Shown one piece after another: positions 1-8,267 of a stretch of 64,000 bases of DNA. Numbering within the stretch: position 1 is the first letter of the stretch; the number at the start of each line of letters is the position of its first letter. Made by a program: the position numbers and the translations under genes. The DNA lies in the NCBI RefSeq assembly GCF_900108505.1, contig NZ_FNWU01000001.1, positions 372,001 to 436,000 of the forward strand. Reading direction: 5' to 3'. Source of the stretch: Halopenitus malekzadehii. GTDB taxonomy: Archaea; Halobacteriota; Halobacteria; Halobacteriales; Haloferacaceae. A model generated the notes under the pieces. It was not told the DNA's origin. It worked only from the letters and a program-made list of their open reading frames with translations, and searched no databases.

Positions 1-1
1 C

Positions 2-409
2 CAGGAACGCGATCGCGACCGCCAGGTCGAACTGCTCGATCTCACCGCGTCCTCCGGATCCGGCCTCCCGACCGCTTCGGTCCGACTGCGCGTCGGCGGC
101 GAGGAACGCGTGGCTTCCGGTCACGGTTCCGGGCCGGTCGATGCGGCCGTCACGGCGGTCCGCGAGGCGCTCGCCGACGAGAACGTCGAGTTCGAGCTCG
201 ACTCCTACCACGTCGACGCGATCACCGGCGGGACCGACGCCGTCGTCACCGTCGTCGTCGAGCTCTCGCGTGGCGATCGGACCGTCACCGTCGAGGCTGC
301 CGAGGCCGACATCACCCGCGCGAGCGTGATCGCGATGGTTGACGCGCTCGACCGGCTCTGTGGCGACGTGCTTGAGTCGGGCACCGAACCCGCCCCGGCT
401 GACGACTGA
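2..409 (+). CDS. LeuA/CimA-type synthase, C-terminal regulatory domain (5' truncated)
   Basis: The frame is open from the window edge, so the true start lies outside; any ATG/GTG inside (for example GTG at 110) is internal. The visible ~135 residues match the C-terminal LeuA dimerisation/allosteric domain of 2-isopropylmalate or (R)-citramalate synthases: an early LDLTASSGSGLPTASVRL-type strand, the hallmark GSGPVDAA, and a later ITGGTDAVVTVVVEL strand. In the family this domain binds the feedback inhibitor (leucine or isoleucine); the catalytic TIM barrel is not in the window, so the two enzymes cannot be told apart. It would act in branched-chain amino-acid synthesis in the cytoplasm. Confidence 0.8.
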   Translation, partial: QERDRDRQVELLDLTASSGSGLPTASVRLRVGGEERVASGHGSGPVDAAVTAVREALADENVEFELDSYHVDAITGGTDAVVTVVVELSRGDRTVTVEAAEADITRASVIAMVDALDRLCGDVLESGTEPAPADD

Positions 410-529
410 CCACGGTTCCGCTCGTCGGTCGTCGGGTGTATGCGTCTCCGTTTCCGCGACCGCCGATCGCTGCCTGCACCGGACGTGCGTCTGACGGGGT
501 TTTTATTTGATCGCCGTCCACGACCGCGT

Positions 530-838
530 GTGAGCGTCGTCGTCGCGATCAAGCCGTCCGCACGCAAACGAAACGCGAAGGCCGGGACGCTCGTCTTCGA
601 GGACGGCGTTTGCCATACCTTTCCGAGTCGTGACGCCGCCGAGCGGTGGGCTGATGACCTGTCGGCCGGTGACGGCCACGTTTGGGTCGCGACAGCTCAT
701 CCCGCGGACGACAGCCCGGTCGACTGTTATCTCGTCTCGCGGGCGACGAACGCGAAGCTCGAGGCGGCCTACGACAAGCGTCGTCGACGAACACGCGGCG
801 ATCTGAAATCGGATCAACGGTCGCTGGACGGAGCGTGA
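530..838 (+). CDS. Small conserved-looking haloarchaeal protein, unknown function
   Basis: A 102-residue soluble protein starting MSVVVAIKPSARKRN. I chose the GTG at 530 rather than the upstream ATG at 440 because an AT-rich TATA-like run (about 500-510, in otherwise GC-rich DNA) sits about 25 nt before it, the usual leaderless arrangement. The protein has a basic start, then FEDGVCHTFPSRDAAERWADDL, cut here to its ideas: a short beta segment followed by a helix, and a basic tail with an Arg cluster near residue 85. No catalytic motif is evident. It lies between the LeuA-type gene and a convergent tRNA-Ser. I do not recognise a function. Confidence 0.6.
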   Translation: MSVVVAIKPSARKRNAKAGTLVFEDGVCHTFPSRDAAERWADDLSAGDGHVWVATAHPADDSPVDCYLVSRATNAKLEAAYDKRRRRTRGDLKSDQRSLDGA

Positions 839-869
839 CCTCGGCGTTCGAGCACGAAGACGAAAAAGC

Positions 870-953
870 GCCGAGGAAGGGATTTGAACCCTTGAGTCCG
901 AACGGACAGCAGATTTCGAATCTGCCGCCTTGGCCAGGCTAGGCTACCTCGGC
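870..953 (-). tRNA. tRNA-Ser (anticodon CGA)
   Basis: Read on the minus strand, an 84-nt sequence begins GCCGAGG and ends CCTCGGC, giving a 7-bp acceptor stem. The anticodon stem GCAGA/TCTGC encloses loop TTCGAAA, so the anticodon is CGA (reads UCG, Ser). There is a long variable arm (CTGTCCGTTCGGACTC region), typical of class II tRNA-Ser, and a GGTTCAAATCC T-arm. No intron and no encoded CCA are seen. It lies convergent to the preceding gene and divergent from the MinD-like gene. Confidence 0.95.
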
Positions 954-1067
954 TCGTTCGGGCGTAATCGCGGTCCGATGAAAGGAGTTTCGATCCCGAC
1001 TCCGTCCCCTCGGTCGATCGCGCTGCGTCCCGTGTCACTTTTAGGACATCGCGGTCAGGTGCGATCA

Positions 1068-1835
1068 ATGGTCGAAGCGTTCGCGGTCGCCAGCGGGAAG
1101 GGCGGGACCGGTAAGACGACGAGCACCCTCGCGCTCGGAATGGCGCTGGCTGCAGAACACGACGTGACCGTCATCGACGCCGACACCGGGATGGCGAACC
1201 TGCTGTTTCACGCGGGGCTGGCGGACGTGGAGGTGACCCTCCACGACCTGCTCGTCGCCGAAACCGCGACGAGCGTGGCGGACGCGACCTACGACCGCTT
1301 CGGGATGTCGGTCGTCCCCTGTGGGACCTCGCTTGCGGGGTTCGACCGGGCCGATCCGGGGCGACTGCGGGACGTCGTCGCCGAGCTGGCGGCCGACGCC
1401 GACGTCATCCTGTTGGACTCGCCGGCTGCGCTCGGGTCGAAATCCGCGGTTCTCCCGGTCGTCCTGGCCGATCGCGTCATCATCGTGGTCCAGCCGACGA
1501 TCCCTGCGCTCTCGGACGGCCTGAAGGTCCAGGAGTACGCCCGCTCGTACGGCACCGGAACCGCCGGCGTCCTGTTCAACAAGGTTCGCGAGGACATCGA
1601 TCGGATCGCCGAGCAGGCCGACCGCCACTTCGGCGGACCGACCCTGGCACGGATCCCCGCCGCCGACGTCGTGCGGAGCGCGCGACAGGCGGGTGAACCG
1701 CTGCTGTCACACGCGCCCGACAGTCCCGCGGCGGCAGCGTTCAGACGCGCGGCGGCGTCGATCTCGGTTCGGGAGGGTGGCGGTGCGGATCTCGCCGATC
1801 GATTCCGGAGTGCCGTCGTTCCGGAGACGATATGA
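1068..1835 (+). CDS. MinD/ParA-family ATPase
   Basis: A 255-residue P-loop ATPase of the MinD/ParA/Mrp class. The deviant Walker A KGGTGKTT is at residues 11-18 with the signature lysine K11; DADTGMANL (about 38-46) is the switch/A' region; LLDSPAA (about 118-124) is Walker B. The ATG at 1068 was chosen because MVEAFAVASGKGG is the normal family start and a TATA-like CTTTTAGG lies about 30 nt upstream; the longer frame from 930 runs back through the tRNA. No obvious C-terminal amphipathic membrane helix is present. Family members position proteins, plasmids or divisome parts; the cargo here is unknown. The stop overlaps the next start by 4 nt (ATGA), so the two products are probably coupled. 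Confidence 0.85.
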   Translation: MVEAFAVASGKGGTGKTTSTLALGMALAAEHDVTVIDADTGMANLLFHAGLADVEVTLHDLLVAETATSVADATYDRFGMSVVPCGTSLAGFDRADPGRLRDVVAELAADADVILLDSPAALGSKSAVLPVVLADRVIIVVQPTIPALSDGLKVQEYARSYGTGTAGVLFNKVREDIDRIAEQADRHFGGPTLARIPAADVVRSARQAGEPLLSHAPDSPAAAAFRRAAASISVREGGGADLADRFRSAVVPETI

Positions 1836-2623
1836 CCGGCGCCGAGCCGCCGCCCGGCTCGGGCACTCTCGACGCGGAGCCGTCCGAGTCGGACACCGTG
1901 AACGCGGATCGTTCGCTCACGCTCGACCATCTCCCGGTGCCTAACGGCGATCTCCGTCGATCACGGGTGCTCACCGATCCGGGCGTGGCGTTGCGCTCGG
2001 TCCTCGAGGCGGAAATGGACGGCTATCTCACGCTCGTCCCCCAGGAGACGCTGTTGCTCGGCGGGGACGCACGGGCGGTCATCACCTTTGCGGACGGCGT
2101 GCCGACGGTCGCCTACAACACGGAGACCGACCGGGGTGGAACCGCGGCGCTCGCCGACGTCGCGCTCACTGGTCCCTATCGGGTCGAGGTGTACGAGCTT
2201 CCGCCGGACGCGCTCCAAGCGGTCCACGACGACGAAGCGCTTGCGGTTCCACCGGGGGCTCCCGCTCGGGAGCTGGCCGACGACGCGGCGTTGGCCGATC
2301 GAACGCGTGAGCACGCGCCCGCGGACCGGTCGGTCGGGAAAACGCCACGCGAGGAGCCGAGCGCCGTCGAGGCGTTTCTGGCCGACGAGGACCGGATCGC
2401 GGCCATCCGCGATCAGGCACGCGCGGAGGCGGCCGACCGGGCCGCCGAGTGGGGGTTGGACGGACTCGCGACCGAGACGGACGCTCCCGAGACCCCGACG
2501 GACGATCCTGCACCCGCCGGCGCCGATCGCGATGTCGAGACGCTCGTCCGACGTGACGACGTGGAGGGTGGTGACTCGGCGAAAGAGGGGCCGCCCGGCG
2601 CGGCGGACTCACGAAACCCGTAG
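1832..2623 (+). CDS. Unknown acidic protein translationally coupled to the MinD-like ATPase
   Basis: A 263-residue, strongly acidic protein; the ATG overlaps the stop of the MinD-like gene (ATGA). Residues 1-40 are disordered-looking; about 50-130 form a compact alpha/beta segment (SVLEAEMDGYLTLVPQE, then AVITFADGVPTVAYNTE) resembling a small sensing or binding domain; the second half is a charged, helix-rich then disordered tail with Pro/Asp/Glu. I do not recognise a named family. The coupling suggests a partner, adaptor or cargo of the upstream ATPase, which is inference from position only. Confidence 0.7.
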   Translation: MTGAEPPPGSGTLDAEPSESDTVNADRSLTLDHLPVPNGDLRRSRVLTDPGVALRSVLEAEMDGYLTLVPQETLLLGGDARAVITFADGVPTVAYNTETDRGGTAALADVALTGPYRVEVYELPPDALQAVHDDEALAVPPGAPARELADDAALADRTREHAPADRSVGKTPREEPSAVEAFLADEDRIAAIRDQARAEAADRAAEWGLDGLATETDAPETPTDDPAPAGADRDVETLVRRDDVEGGDSAKEGPPGAADSRNP

Positions 2624-2653
2624 ACTTACGGCGATCGCGTCGGCCAAGGGCTC

Positions 2654-3409
2654 GTGTATGTCGACGACATCGATACGCGCGACGGTCGGCGGGCTGGGAC
2701 GACGCGCCAACCCGGCTTCGCCGGCGGCGTCGTGCTCCTTGCGGTGTGTGCGCTCGGCTACGCCGTGACGGTCGCGTCGCTGCAACTCCACATCTACATC
2801 CACGTGATGGCGGGGATCCTCTGGACCGGCATCGACGTCTTCCTCGGCGCGGTCCTCGGTCCGGTGGTCGGCGGGCTCGACGAGGAGCAAAGCGCCGCAG
2901 TCTTCGAGCGATTGACCCCGAAAACCGCCTTCCTGCTGCCCTCGATGGCGCTCGTGACGATCGCGTCGGGGATCGTCCTCGCGCAGCGACTGAGCCTGTT
3001 CCCGAACGCCGAGCCCTGGCTTGCGGCGTTCACGGCCGTCACCCTTGTGCCGGTTCTGCTGTGTTTGGGCTGGCGGTTCGAGGCCTTCGACGACCGCCGC
3101 TGGCAGGTTCCGTTCGCGGTCGTCGCCGTCGGAGCGCTGGCGTGGGTCGCGACGACGATCGGGTCGCTGCAGCCGACGACTCCCGCGGCCCTCCTCGCGC
3201 TGGCGATCGTGACGGTGCTCTCGGTCCAGGGGTTCGGATTCCTGTTGCCCGGCGAGGTCCGGATGTATCAGGAGATGACCTCGCCGGACCCCGATCCGGG
3301 CGTCATCGCCGCGATCGGCCGACAGAACGCGAAACTCGGCGGCGTCCAGGGCGGCTTCCAGCTGGCGTTGATCCTCGTGATGGTCTCTCTCCGGTTCGGT
3401 GGCTTCTGA
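2654..3409 (+). CDS. Seven-helix integral membrane protein, unknown function
   Basis: A 251-residue protein with about seven hydrophobic segments. The second, HVMAGILWTGIDVFLGAVLG, resembles the His-containing helices of CopD/DUF2269-like membrane proteins, which may bind metal or haem; the similarity is weak. I took the GTG at 2654 because the ATG a few bases later is in another frame, and a TATA-like GACTTACGG lies about 25 nt upstream. It is 30 bp after the acidic MinD-partner gene and may be transcribed separately. A soluble loop (EMTSPDPDPGVIAAIGRQ) precedes the last helix. Confidence 0.75.
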   Translation: MYVDDIDTRDGRRAGTTRQPGFAGGVVLLAVCALGYAVTVASLQLHIYIHVMAGILWTGIDVFLGAVLGPVVGGLDEEQSAAVFERLTPKTAFLLPSMALVTIASGIVLAQRLSLFPNAEPWLAAFTAVTLVPVLLCLGWRFEAFDDRRWQVPFAVVAVGALAWVATTIGSLQPTTPAALLALAIVTVLSVQGFGFLLPGEVRMYQEMTSPDPDPGVIAAIGRQNAKLGGVQGGFQLALILVMVSLRFGGF

Positions 3410-3471
3410 GCGGACGCCGGCCGTCAGATCGGTTCGGGCGTGAACGCACGGGTGCGTTCGAGACCACTACC

Positions 3472-3507
3472 GTCACCATCGTCACCATCGTCACCATCGT
3501 CACCACC
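3472..3507. repeat. 9-bp tandem repeat (4 units) at the end of the cyclodeaminase gene
   Basis: GTCACCATC occurs three times in a row followed by GTCACCACC, ending 1 bp before the minus-strand stop codon (3509-3511). It lies between two convergent genes. Confidence 0.9.
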
Positions 3508-3508
3508 G

Positions 3509-4168
3509 TCACTCCCGATCCGCAGTGACGTCCGCCGAACACACGGCGGCGAGGGATCGGTCCGCGTCCGCCTTGATCGCGTCCGCCCGCTCGGCGAACG
3601 CCGCTGCCGGCTCGTCCTCGAGGTGGTCGAGGTTGGCACGAACGGTCGCGACCGACGCGTGCACTGCGGCGTGTGCGAGGAACGCCCCAGTCACCCCGTC
3701 AGGAACGGCGTTCCGAGCACCGTGCTCGGTCACCGCGATCGCATCCACCAGCACGTCGCGGGTTGTGGCCGCCGTCTCGATCGGAACCTCGGTGGCTCGT
3801 TTCGCGGCCTCGTGCCGGCGATCCGGGCTACCGTCGGCCGCGAAGGCCTCCCCGACGGCATCGACGGCGGCGACGTCCGCGTCCGCAAGATCGAGAAGCC
3901 GCTCGCGGCGGCTCTCGAAGGCGTTTCGGAGTGCGATGAAGTCCGGGGGCGTCGTCTCGGCGTTCGACCGCTTTCGATCCGTGGTCGTTTCCGTGGCGTT
4001 CCCCGCGACGCGGTCGTCCCCGTGTTCGATCGTGTGGATACAGACCATTCCACAGAGTGCGCTCCCCATCGCGCCGCCGATCGCTGCGACCGCGCCGCCG
4101 CTTGGCGTCACGCAGGCTGAGGCGACGTCCGAAAGGAACGCACCGATCGGTCGGTCGGCGATCGTCAT
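3509..4168 (-). CDS. Cyclodeaminase/cyclohydrolase family protein
   Basis: A 219-residue helical protein of the formiminotetrahydrofolate cyclodeaminase / methenyl-THF cyclohydrolase (FTCD C-terminal, FchA) family. The N-terminal glycine-rich segment TPSGGAVAAIGGAMGSALC (about residues 21-39) is the family signature that shapes the folate pocket; the rest is long Ala/Asp-rich helices (DVAAVDAVGEAF about 103-114). In the family the reaction interconverts one-carbon forms of folate in the cytoplasm, matching the folate-type C1 metabolism known in haloarchaea. The start at 4168 overlaps a possible 18-codon leader frame by ATGA. The 3' end runs into a 9-bp tandem repeat. Confidence 0.8.
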   Translation of the reverse strand: MTIADRPIGAFLSDVASACVTPSGGAVAAIGGAMGSALCGMVCIHTIEHGDDRVAGNATETTTDRKRSNAETTPPDFIALRNAFESRRERLLDLADADVAAVDAVGEAFAADGSPDRRHEAAKRATEVPIETAATTRDVLVDAIAVTEHGARNAVPDGVTGAFLAHAAVHASVATVRANLDHLEDEPAAAFAERADAIKADADRSLAAVCSADVTADRE

Positions 4169-4221
4169 CGTGTGCCCGGGCCTCCGGTCGGCCGCGTTCG
4201 TGACGTCGTCGAGTCGTCCAT
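4165..4221 (-). CDS. Possible 18-residue leader ORF upstream of the cyclodeaminase gene
   Basis: ATG at 4221 opens a frame encoding MDDSTTSRTRPTGGPGTR and stops with TGA that overlaps the cyclodeaminase ATG (ATGA). A TATA-like AAAAGGCTTAC (4247-4257, minus strand) lies about 26-36 nt upstream, which would place transcription start near this first ATG. The peptide looks like no known protein. It may only be a leader that couples translation, or a chance frame. Confidence 0.35.
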   Translation of the reverse strand: MDDSTTSRTRPTGGPGTR

Positions 4222-4264
4222 ACCGATCCCCTTCGGTGCGTCCCGAGTAAGCCTTTTCCCGAAC

Positions 4265-5437
4265 TCAGTCGCGTCCCGAAAGCGTCGATCGGGGATACAG
4301 CGCGTCGTCGACGAGGAAGTCCTCGTGGAACGTGCGCAGTTCCGCCGCGGCCTCGGCGACGATCTCTGACGGCGTCGATCCGGAACACTCGTGGACGACG
4401 ATCGCCTTCTTGTACTCCGTCTCGTCAGCCCTCACGACGGTCCTCGCGCCGGTTTCGAGCCACTGCCGCATCTCGGCGGGACGGTCGGTTCGGGCGATCC
4501 CGTCCGTCCACTGATTGAAGCTGTTCATCGATGCCCACAGCTCCAGATCCCGGTCGGCGGCGTACGCGAGGAGGTCATCGAGCCGGTCGGCGACGTACTC
4601 CCGATGCACCTCGACCTCCCGGACGTTGAACACGACCCCGACGTGGACGTCGTGGGTTTCGGTGTCCACCGTAACCGTCAGGTACGACCGCTGGCGCTTC
4701 CAGTCGTCCTCGCGAGACGAGCGCACGAACGGGACGTCGAGGCGCTTGGGGACGAGTCGCTTCCAGGAGGTCGGCTCCGGGTCGGTCGTCGTGGAGGTGT
4801 GTATCTTCCCGGGCTGTTCGAGGTCCGTGTCGGTCAGTTCCTGTCTGAGGTCCCGGATGAAGTAGCGATACTGGAGCTTGTCGGCGTGGTCGAAGCCTGT
4901 AAACGGGTGCATTCCTTCCGCCTCGAAGAGGTCCTGCAGCATTTCGCAGATCGGGCGTTGTTCGGGCGTGAGATCGTCGACGTCGGTTCGGATGAGCGTT
5001 CGCGCGACCGTGTTCCACCCGACCCAGAACACCCGATCGTCGTCGATCCGTTCGACCGCGCTCGGCGGCGTCGTGTGTGGGGTTACGGCGACGAGTACGA
5101 CGTCGCGTCCGTCCGCGTTCAGCTCCAGCTTCGCGAGTTCGTCCCGGAGCTGGGTCGTGCCCAGCGAGTCGCCGTACTTCGACTCGTACCCGATGAGCCG
5201 GTCCGGGTCGCGGACGACCCAGTCGATCTCCCGATCCGGGCCGTCGTCGGTGTACCGCGGAAGCGGCACGTCCTGGGTCCCGACGACGCGGGCACCCTCG
5301 GCGATCGAGAACGGCTGGTCCTCGTGTACCCGGTTCAACAGCTCCGGCCCGATCCGAAGGCTGTACGCGAGATAGCCGGCGAACTGCCGGTTGAGTCGTT
5401 CCTCGTACCCATTCGGCGCGGCGAACGGATAGCCCAT
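4265..5437 (-). CDS. PD-(D/E)XK nuclease-like protein
   Basis: A 390-residue protein. The frame extends back over the ferredoxin gene, but the first real start is ATG at 5437 (MGYPFAAPNGYEERL), with a TATA-like ACTTTTCTCC about 30 nt upstream. A PD-(D/E)XK core is visible: a helix with E12/E13, then REIDWVV with D72, then IGYESKYGD with E85-x-K87, followed by helix TTQLRDELAKLEL. This is the metal-binding and catalytic arrangement of restriction-type nucleases. The remaining 270 residues (about 120-390) form a second alpha/beta region of unknown fold containing WKRLVPKRLDVPF. Its target is unknown; it may act in DNA repair or defence. It lies downstream of the ferredoxin gene on the same strand with an 83-bp gap. 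Confidence 0.65.
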   Translation of the reverse strand: MGYPFAAPNGYEERLNRQFAGYLAYSLRIGPELLNRVHEDQPFSIAEGARVVGTQDVPLPRYTDDGPDREIDWVVRDPDRLIGYESKYGDSLGTTQLRDELAKLELNADGRDVVLVAVTPHTTPPSAVERIDDDRVFWVGWNTVARTLIRTDVDDLTPEQRPICEMLQDLFEAEGMHPFTGFDHADKLQYRYFIRDLRQELTDTDLEQPGKIHTSTTTDPEPTSWKRLVPKRLDVPFVRSSREDDWKRQRSYLTVTVDTETHDVHVGVVFNVREVEVHREYVADRLDDLLAYAADRDLELWASMNSFNQWTDGIARTDRPAEMRQWLETGARTVVRADETEYKKAIVVHECSGSTPSEIVAEAAAELRTFHEDFLVDDALYPRSTLSGRD

Positions 5438-5520
5438 TCGTGTGGTGAACGTTCCCGTGATGGGAGAAAAGTCGATCGGAAATCGGTCGGTTGCGACGTC
5501 GAACCCGGGCGTGTCGAACG

Positions 5521-6102
5521 TTACGGCGCTTCGCCGGTTTCGATGCTGAAGGAGTCGCGCGGATACGCGACGCAGGTGAGCGTGTAGCCGTCCCCGATCT
5601 CGGCCTCGCCGAGCATCTGCTGGTCGTCGTGGACGACGAAGTCCTCGGAGGGACCGTCGGTGATGTGGGCCGCACAGGAGACACACTGTCCCTGCCGGCA
5701 GGCGTAGGGCATGTCCCAGCCCTGGTCCTCGCCTTGGTCGAGGATCGGCTCGTCGTTCGCGAGTTCGACCGTCTCGCCCTCCTTGACGAACTCGACCTCG
5801 TAGTACTCGACCTCGTCCTCAGGGATATCGCCGGGGCCGGCGGACTCCTCGGCGCCGCCCTCCTCGAGCTCGCCGGTCTCGCCCTCGGCGCCGCCGCCGA
5901 CCGCGACGGCGCCGCCACCGCCGCCGATCGCGCGGTTCATCGGCTCGGGGAAGTCGGTTTCGGGCACGGTGGCCGCGCGGCGCTCGAGCACCTCCTCGGA
6001 GATGTCCTCCGCCGGGCTCCAGCCGGTTCCCTCGAGGGAGGAGAAGAACACGACGACGAGCACGATCGTCGTCGCGACTCCGATCGCCAGTGGATCAACC
6101 AT
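5521..6102 (-). CDS. Membrane-anchored 2Fe-2S ferredoxin
   Basis: A 193-residue protein: an N-terminal transmembrane helix (about residues 4-21, GVATTIVLVVVFF), an acidic, Gly-rich linker (about 59-95), and a plant-type 2Fe-2S ferredoxin domain. The cluster ligands are C135, C140, C143 (ACRQGQCVSC) and C177 (YTLTC). It probably carries electrons at the cytoplasmic membrane face; the partner enzyme is unknown. Start ATG 6102 was chosen because the helix begins right after it and a TATA-like CCCTTATGG lies about 25 nt upstream; the longer frame to 6183 adds only intergenic sequence. The gene is followed by the PD-(D/E)XK protein. Confidence 0.88.
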   Translation of the reverse strand: MVDPLAIGVATTIVLVVVFFSSLEGTGWSPAEDISEEVLERRAATVPETDFPEPMNRAIGGGGGAVAVGGGAEGETGELEEGGAEESAGPGDIPEDEVEYYEVEFVKEGETVELANDEPILDQGEDQGWDMPYACRQGQCVSCAAHITDGPSEDFVVHDDQQMLGEAEIGDGYTLTCVAYPRDSFSIETGEAP

Positions 6103-6364
6103 ACGCGCGAGTACGAAGAGGTCCCATAAGGGGGTTTTGATCGGTCCGAGTCGCTGGGAGGCGAGCGATCCGATCGAGACCACGGCGACGATCGGCGCGG
6201 ATGAGGGAACGAACGGTGCTACCGCTGACCGGCGCGTCTTGATAAAACGTGAGAACGAAACGACGGTTCACGATCGACCCGGCCTCCAGGGCCGGACGCG
6301 ATCGGGGTGACGGCGGAGCAGCGATCGTCGAGTGAGCGGATGGGTATGACCTATCGGCCGACGC

Positions 6365-8047
6365 TTACATTGCGCCGCCCATACCGCCCATGCCGCCCAT
6401 GCCGCCCATACCGCCGGCACCGCCGGGCGCGCCCGCGTCGTCGCCGCCGTCGTCGGAGCTGCCACCCTTGAGGTCGCCAGCAGCGATGACGTCGTCGATG
6501 CGGAGGATCATCACGGCCGCCTCGGTGGCGGACTCGATGGCCTGGGTCTTCACGCCGAGGGGCTCGACGACGCCCTCCTCCTCCATGTCGATCACGTCGC
6601 CGGTGTAGGCGTCGAGGCCGGCGCCGAGCTCGCCGCCGTCGTGGCGGGAACGGAGGTCGACAAGCGAGTCGATGGGGTCGAGACCGGCGTTCTCGGCGAG
6701 GGTGCGCGGGATGACCTCCAGCGCGTCGGCGAACGCCTCGACGGCCAGCTGCTCGCGGCCGCCGACGGAGTCAGCGAAGTCACGCAGCTGGAGCGCCAGT
6801 TCCGTTTCGGGTGCGCCGCCGCCGGGCAGGACCGCGCCCTCGAGCAGCGTCGTCCGGACGACGCCGAGCGAGTCGTCGACCGCGCGCTCGACCTCGTCGA
6901 CCACGTGCTCGGTGCCGCCGCGGAGGATGAGCGTGACCGAGCGGGCCTGCTCGACGTCCTCGACGAAGATGCGCTCGTCGCCGCCGACGTCCTTCTGGGC
7001 GACGGAGCCGGCGAAGCCGAGGTCGTCCTCATCGAGGTCCTCGAGGGTGGCGACGATCTGGCCGCCGGTCGCGCGGGCAAGCCGATTGAGGTCGTCGGAC
7101 TTGGCGCGCCGGATCGCGAGGATGCCCTCCTTGGCGAGGTAGTGCTGGGCCATGTCGTCGATGCCGCCGTCCACAAAGACGACGTCGGCGCCGACGTCCA
7201 CGAGCTGGTCGACCATCTCGCGCAGCTGTTTTTCTTCCTGGTCGAGGAACTGCTGGAGCTGGTCGGGGTCGGTGACGTTGACCTCGGTGTCGATCTCCGT
7301 CTCCTGGACCTCGATGGCGCCGTCGAAGAGCGCGACGTTCGCGTCCTCGACCGCGTAGGGCATGTTCTCGTTGACGCGCTCCTTGTCGACGATGACGCCT
7401 TCGACGAGCTCGGACTCGTCGATGGAGCCGCCGACGACCTTCTCGACGGAGACGTTCTCCGTGTCGATGCCGTCGTCGTCGGCCACGGCGAGCACCGCGT
7501 CGACGACGAGGTCAGCGAGCTCGTCCTTGGCGGACTCGGCGCCCTTGCCGGTCATCGCCGTCGCGGCGATCTCGGTGAGCGTCTCGCGGTCGTCCTCGGT
7601 GACCTCGATGGCCTCGCCCTCGAGGATCTCCTTGGCCTTCGCGGCGGCCTGTCGGAATCCCTGTGCGAGCGTCGTCGCGTGGATGTCCTGGTCGAGAAGC
7701 TCCTCGGCCTGGTCGAGGAGTTCTCCGGCCACGACGACGGCGGAGGTCGTTCCGTCCCCGACTTCCTCCTCCTGTGTCTCGGAGACCTCGACGATCATGT
7801 TCGCCGCCGGGTGGTCGATGTCCATCTCCTTGAGGATGGTCACGCCATCGTTCGTGACGACGACGCCGCCCGTCGAGTCGACGAGCATCTTGTCCATCCC
7901 TTTCGGGCCGAGCGTCGTTCGGACGGACTCGGCGACGGCCTTGCCGGCCGTGATGTTCATCGTCTGCGCGTCCTTGCCGGACGTGCGCTGTGATTCCTCG
8001 GAAAGTACGATCATCGGCTGGTTGCCCATTCGCTGTCGCTGACTCAT
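6365..8047 (-). CDS. ths: Thermosome subunit (group II chaperonin)
   Basis: A 560-residue, full-length subunit of the ATP-dependent double-ring chaperonin that folds cytosolic proteins. The N-terminal ATP site [10 protein letters not shown] and TNDGVTIL is near residues 47-75, GDGTTSAVV is near 98-106 and the C-terminal nucleotide-site motif GGGAPE is near 413-418. The C-terminus is the family GGM repeat ([16 protein letters not shown]). Start ATG 8047 ([17 protein letters not shown]) is supported by a clear TATA box CCTTTTATAG at 8083-8074. Haloarchaeal thermosome genes are heat inducible; here only the TATA box can be seen. Confidence 0.97.
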   Translation of the reverse strand: MSQRQRMGNQPMIVLSEESQRTSGKDAQTMNITAGKAVAESVRTTLGPKGMDKMLVDSTGGVVVTNDGVTILKEMDIDHPAANMIVEVSETQEEEVGDGTTSAVVVAGELLDQAEELLDQDIHATTLAQGFRQAAAKAKEILEGEAIEVTEDDRETLTEIAATAMTGKGAESAKDELADLVVDAVLAVADDDGIDTENVSVEKVVGGSIDESELVEGVIVDKERVNENMPYAVEDANVALFDGAIEVQETEIDTEVNVTDPDQLQQFLDQEEKQLREMVDQLVDVGADVVFVDGGIDDMAQHYLAKEGILAIRRAKSDDLNRLARATGGQIVATLEDLDEDDLGFAGSVAQKDVGGDERIFVEDVEQARSVTLILRGGTEHVVDEVERAVDDSLGVVRTTLLEGAVLPGGGAPETELALQLRDFADSVGGREQLAVEAFADALEVIPRTLAENAGLDPIDSLVDLRSRHDGGELGAGLDAYTGDVIDMEEEGVVEPLGVKTQAIESATEAAVMILRIDDVIAAGDLKGGSSDDGGDDAGAPGGAGGMGGMGGMGGMGGAM

Positions 8048-8073
8048 AGTACAGAGTGTGATTGTCTGTAGTT

Positions 8074-8083
8074 CTATAAAAGG
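8074..8083 (-). promoter_or_regulatory. TATA box of the thermosome gene
   Basis: CCTTTTATAG on the minus strand, 27-36 nt before the ATG at 8047, the expected distance for a nearly leaderless haloarchaeal transcript. Confidence 0.75.
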
Positions 8084-8153
8084 CTTATGCTACCGGTTGG
8101 ACGAAGCGCCCAACGGGGAAGGGAAAAATTCGTGTGGTATGCGTTCTCACAGT

Positions 8154-8168
8154 CCACTTTATAAGTGG
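8154..8168. promoter_or_regulatory. Inverted repeat with a central TATA, upstream of the thermosome gene
   Basis: CCACTT-TAT-AAGTGG, 6-bp arms around an AT core (CTTTATAAG), in the ~315-bp space between the thermosome and KH genes. It reads almost the same on both strands and could be a symmetrical TATA element or an operator about 107 bp upstream of the thermosome start. Confidence 0.45.
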
Positions 8169-8267
8169 TAGTTGCTGACGAACACACCCGCGTTTATCTG
8201 ACCGACCCGACACCGAGCAGCTCGTGGCCCAACGGCGGACCGGTCGGCTCCCGGTGCTGTGCTTCGT

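Noticed and set aside
870-953. tRNA-Ser as the attachment site of an integrated element
   Set aside because: No integrase, no repeated copy of the tRNA 3' end, and housekeeping genes lie on both sides.
4391-5587. Plus-strand open frame opposite the PD-(D/E)XK gene
   Set aside because: Arg/Val-rich antisense shadow of a gene with nuclease-like motifs and a better promoter.
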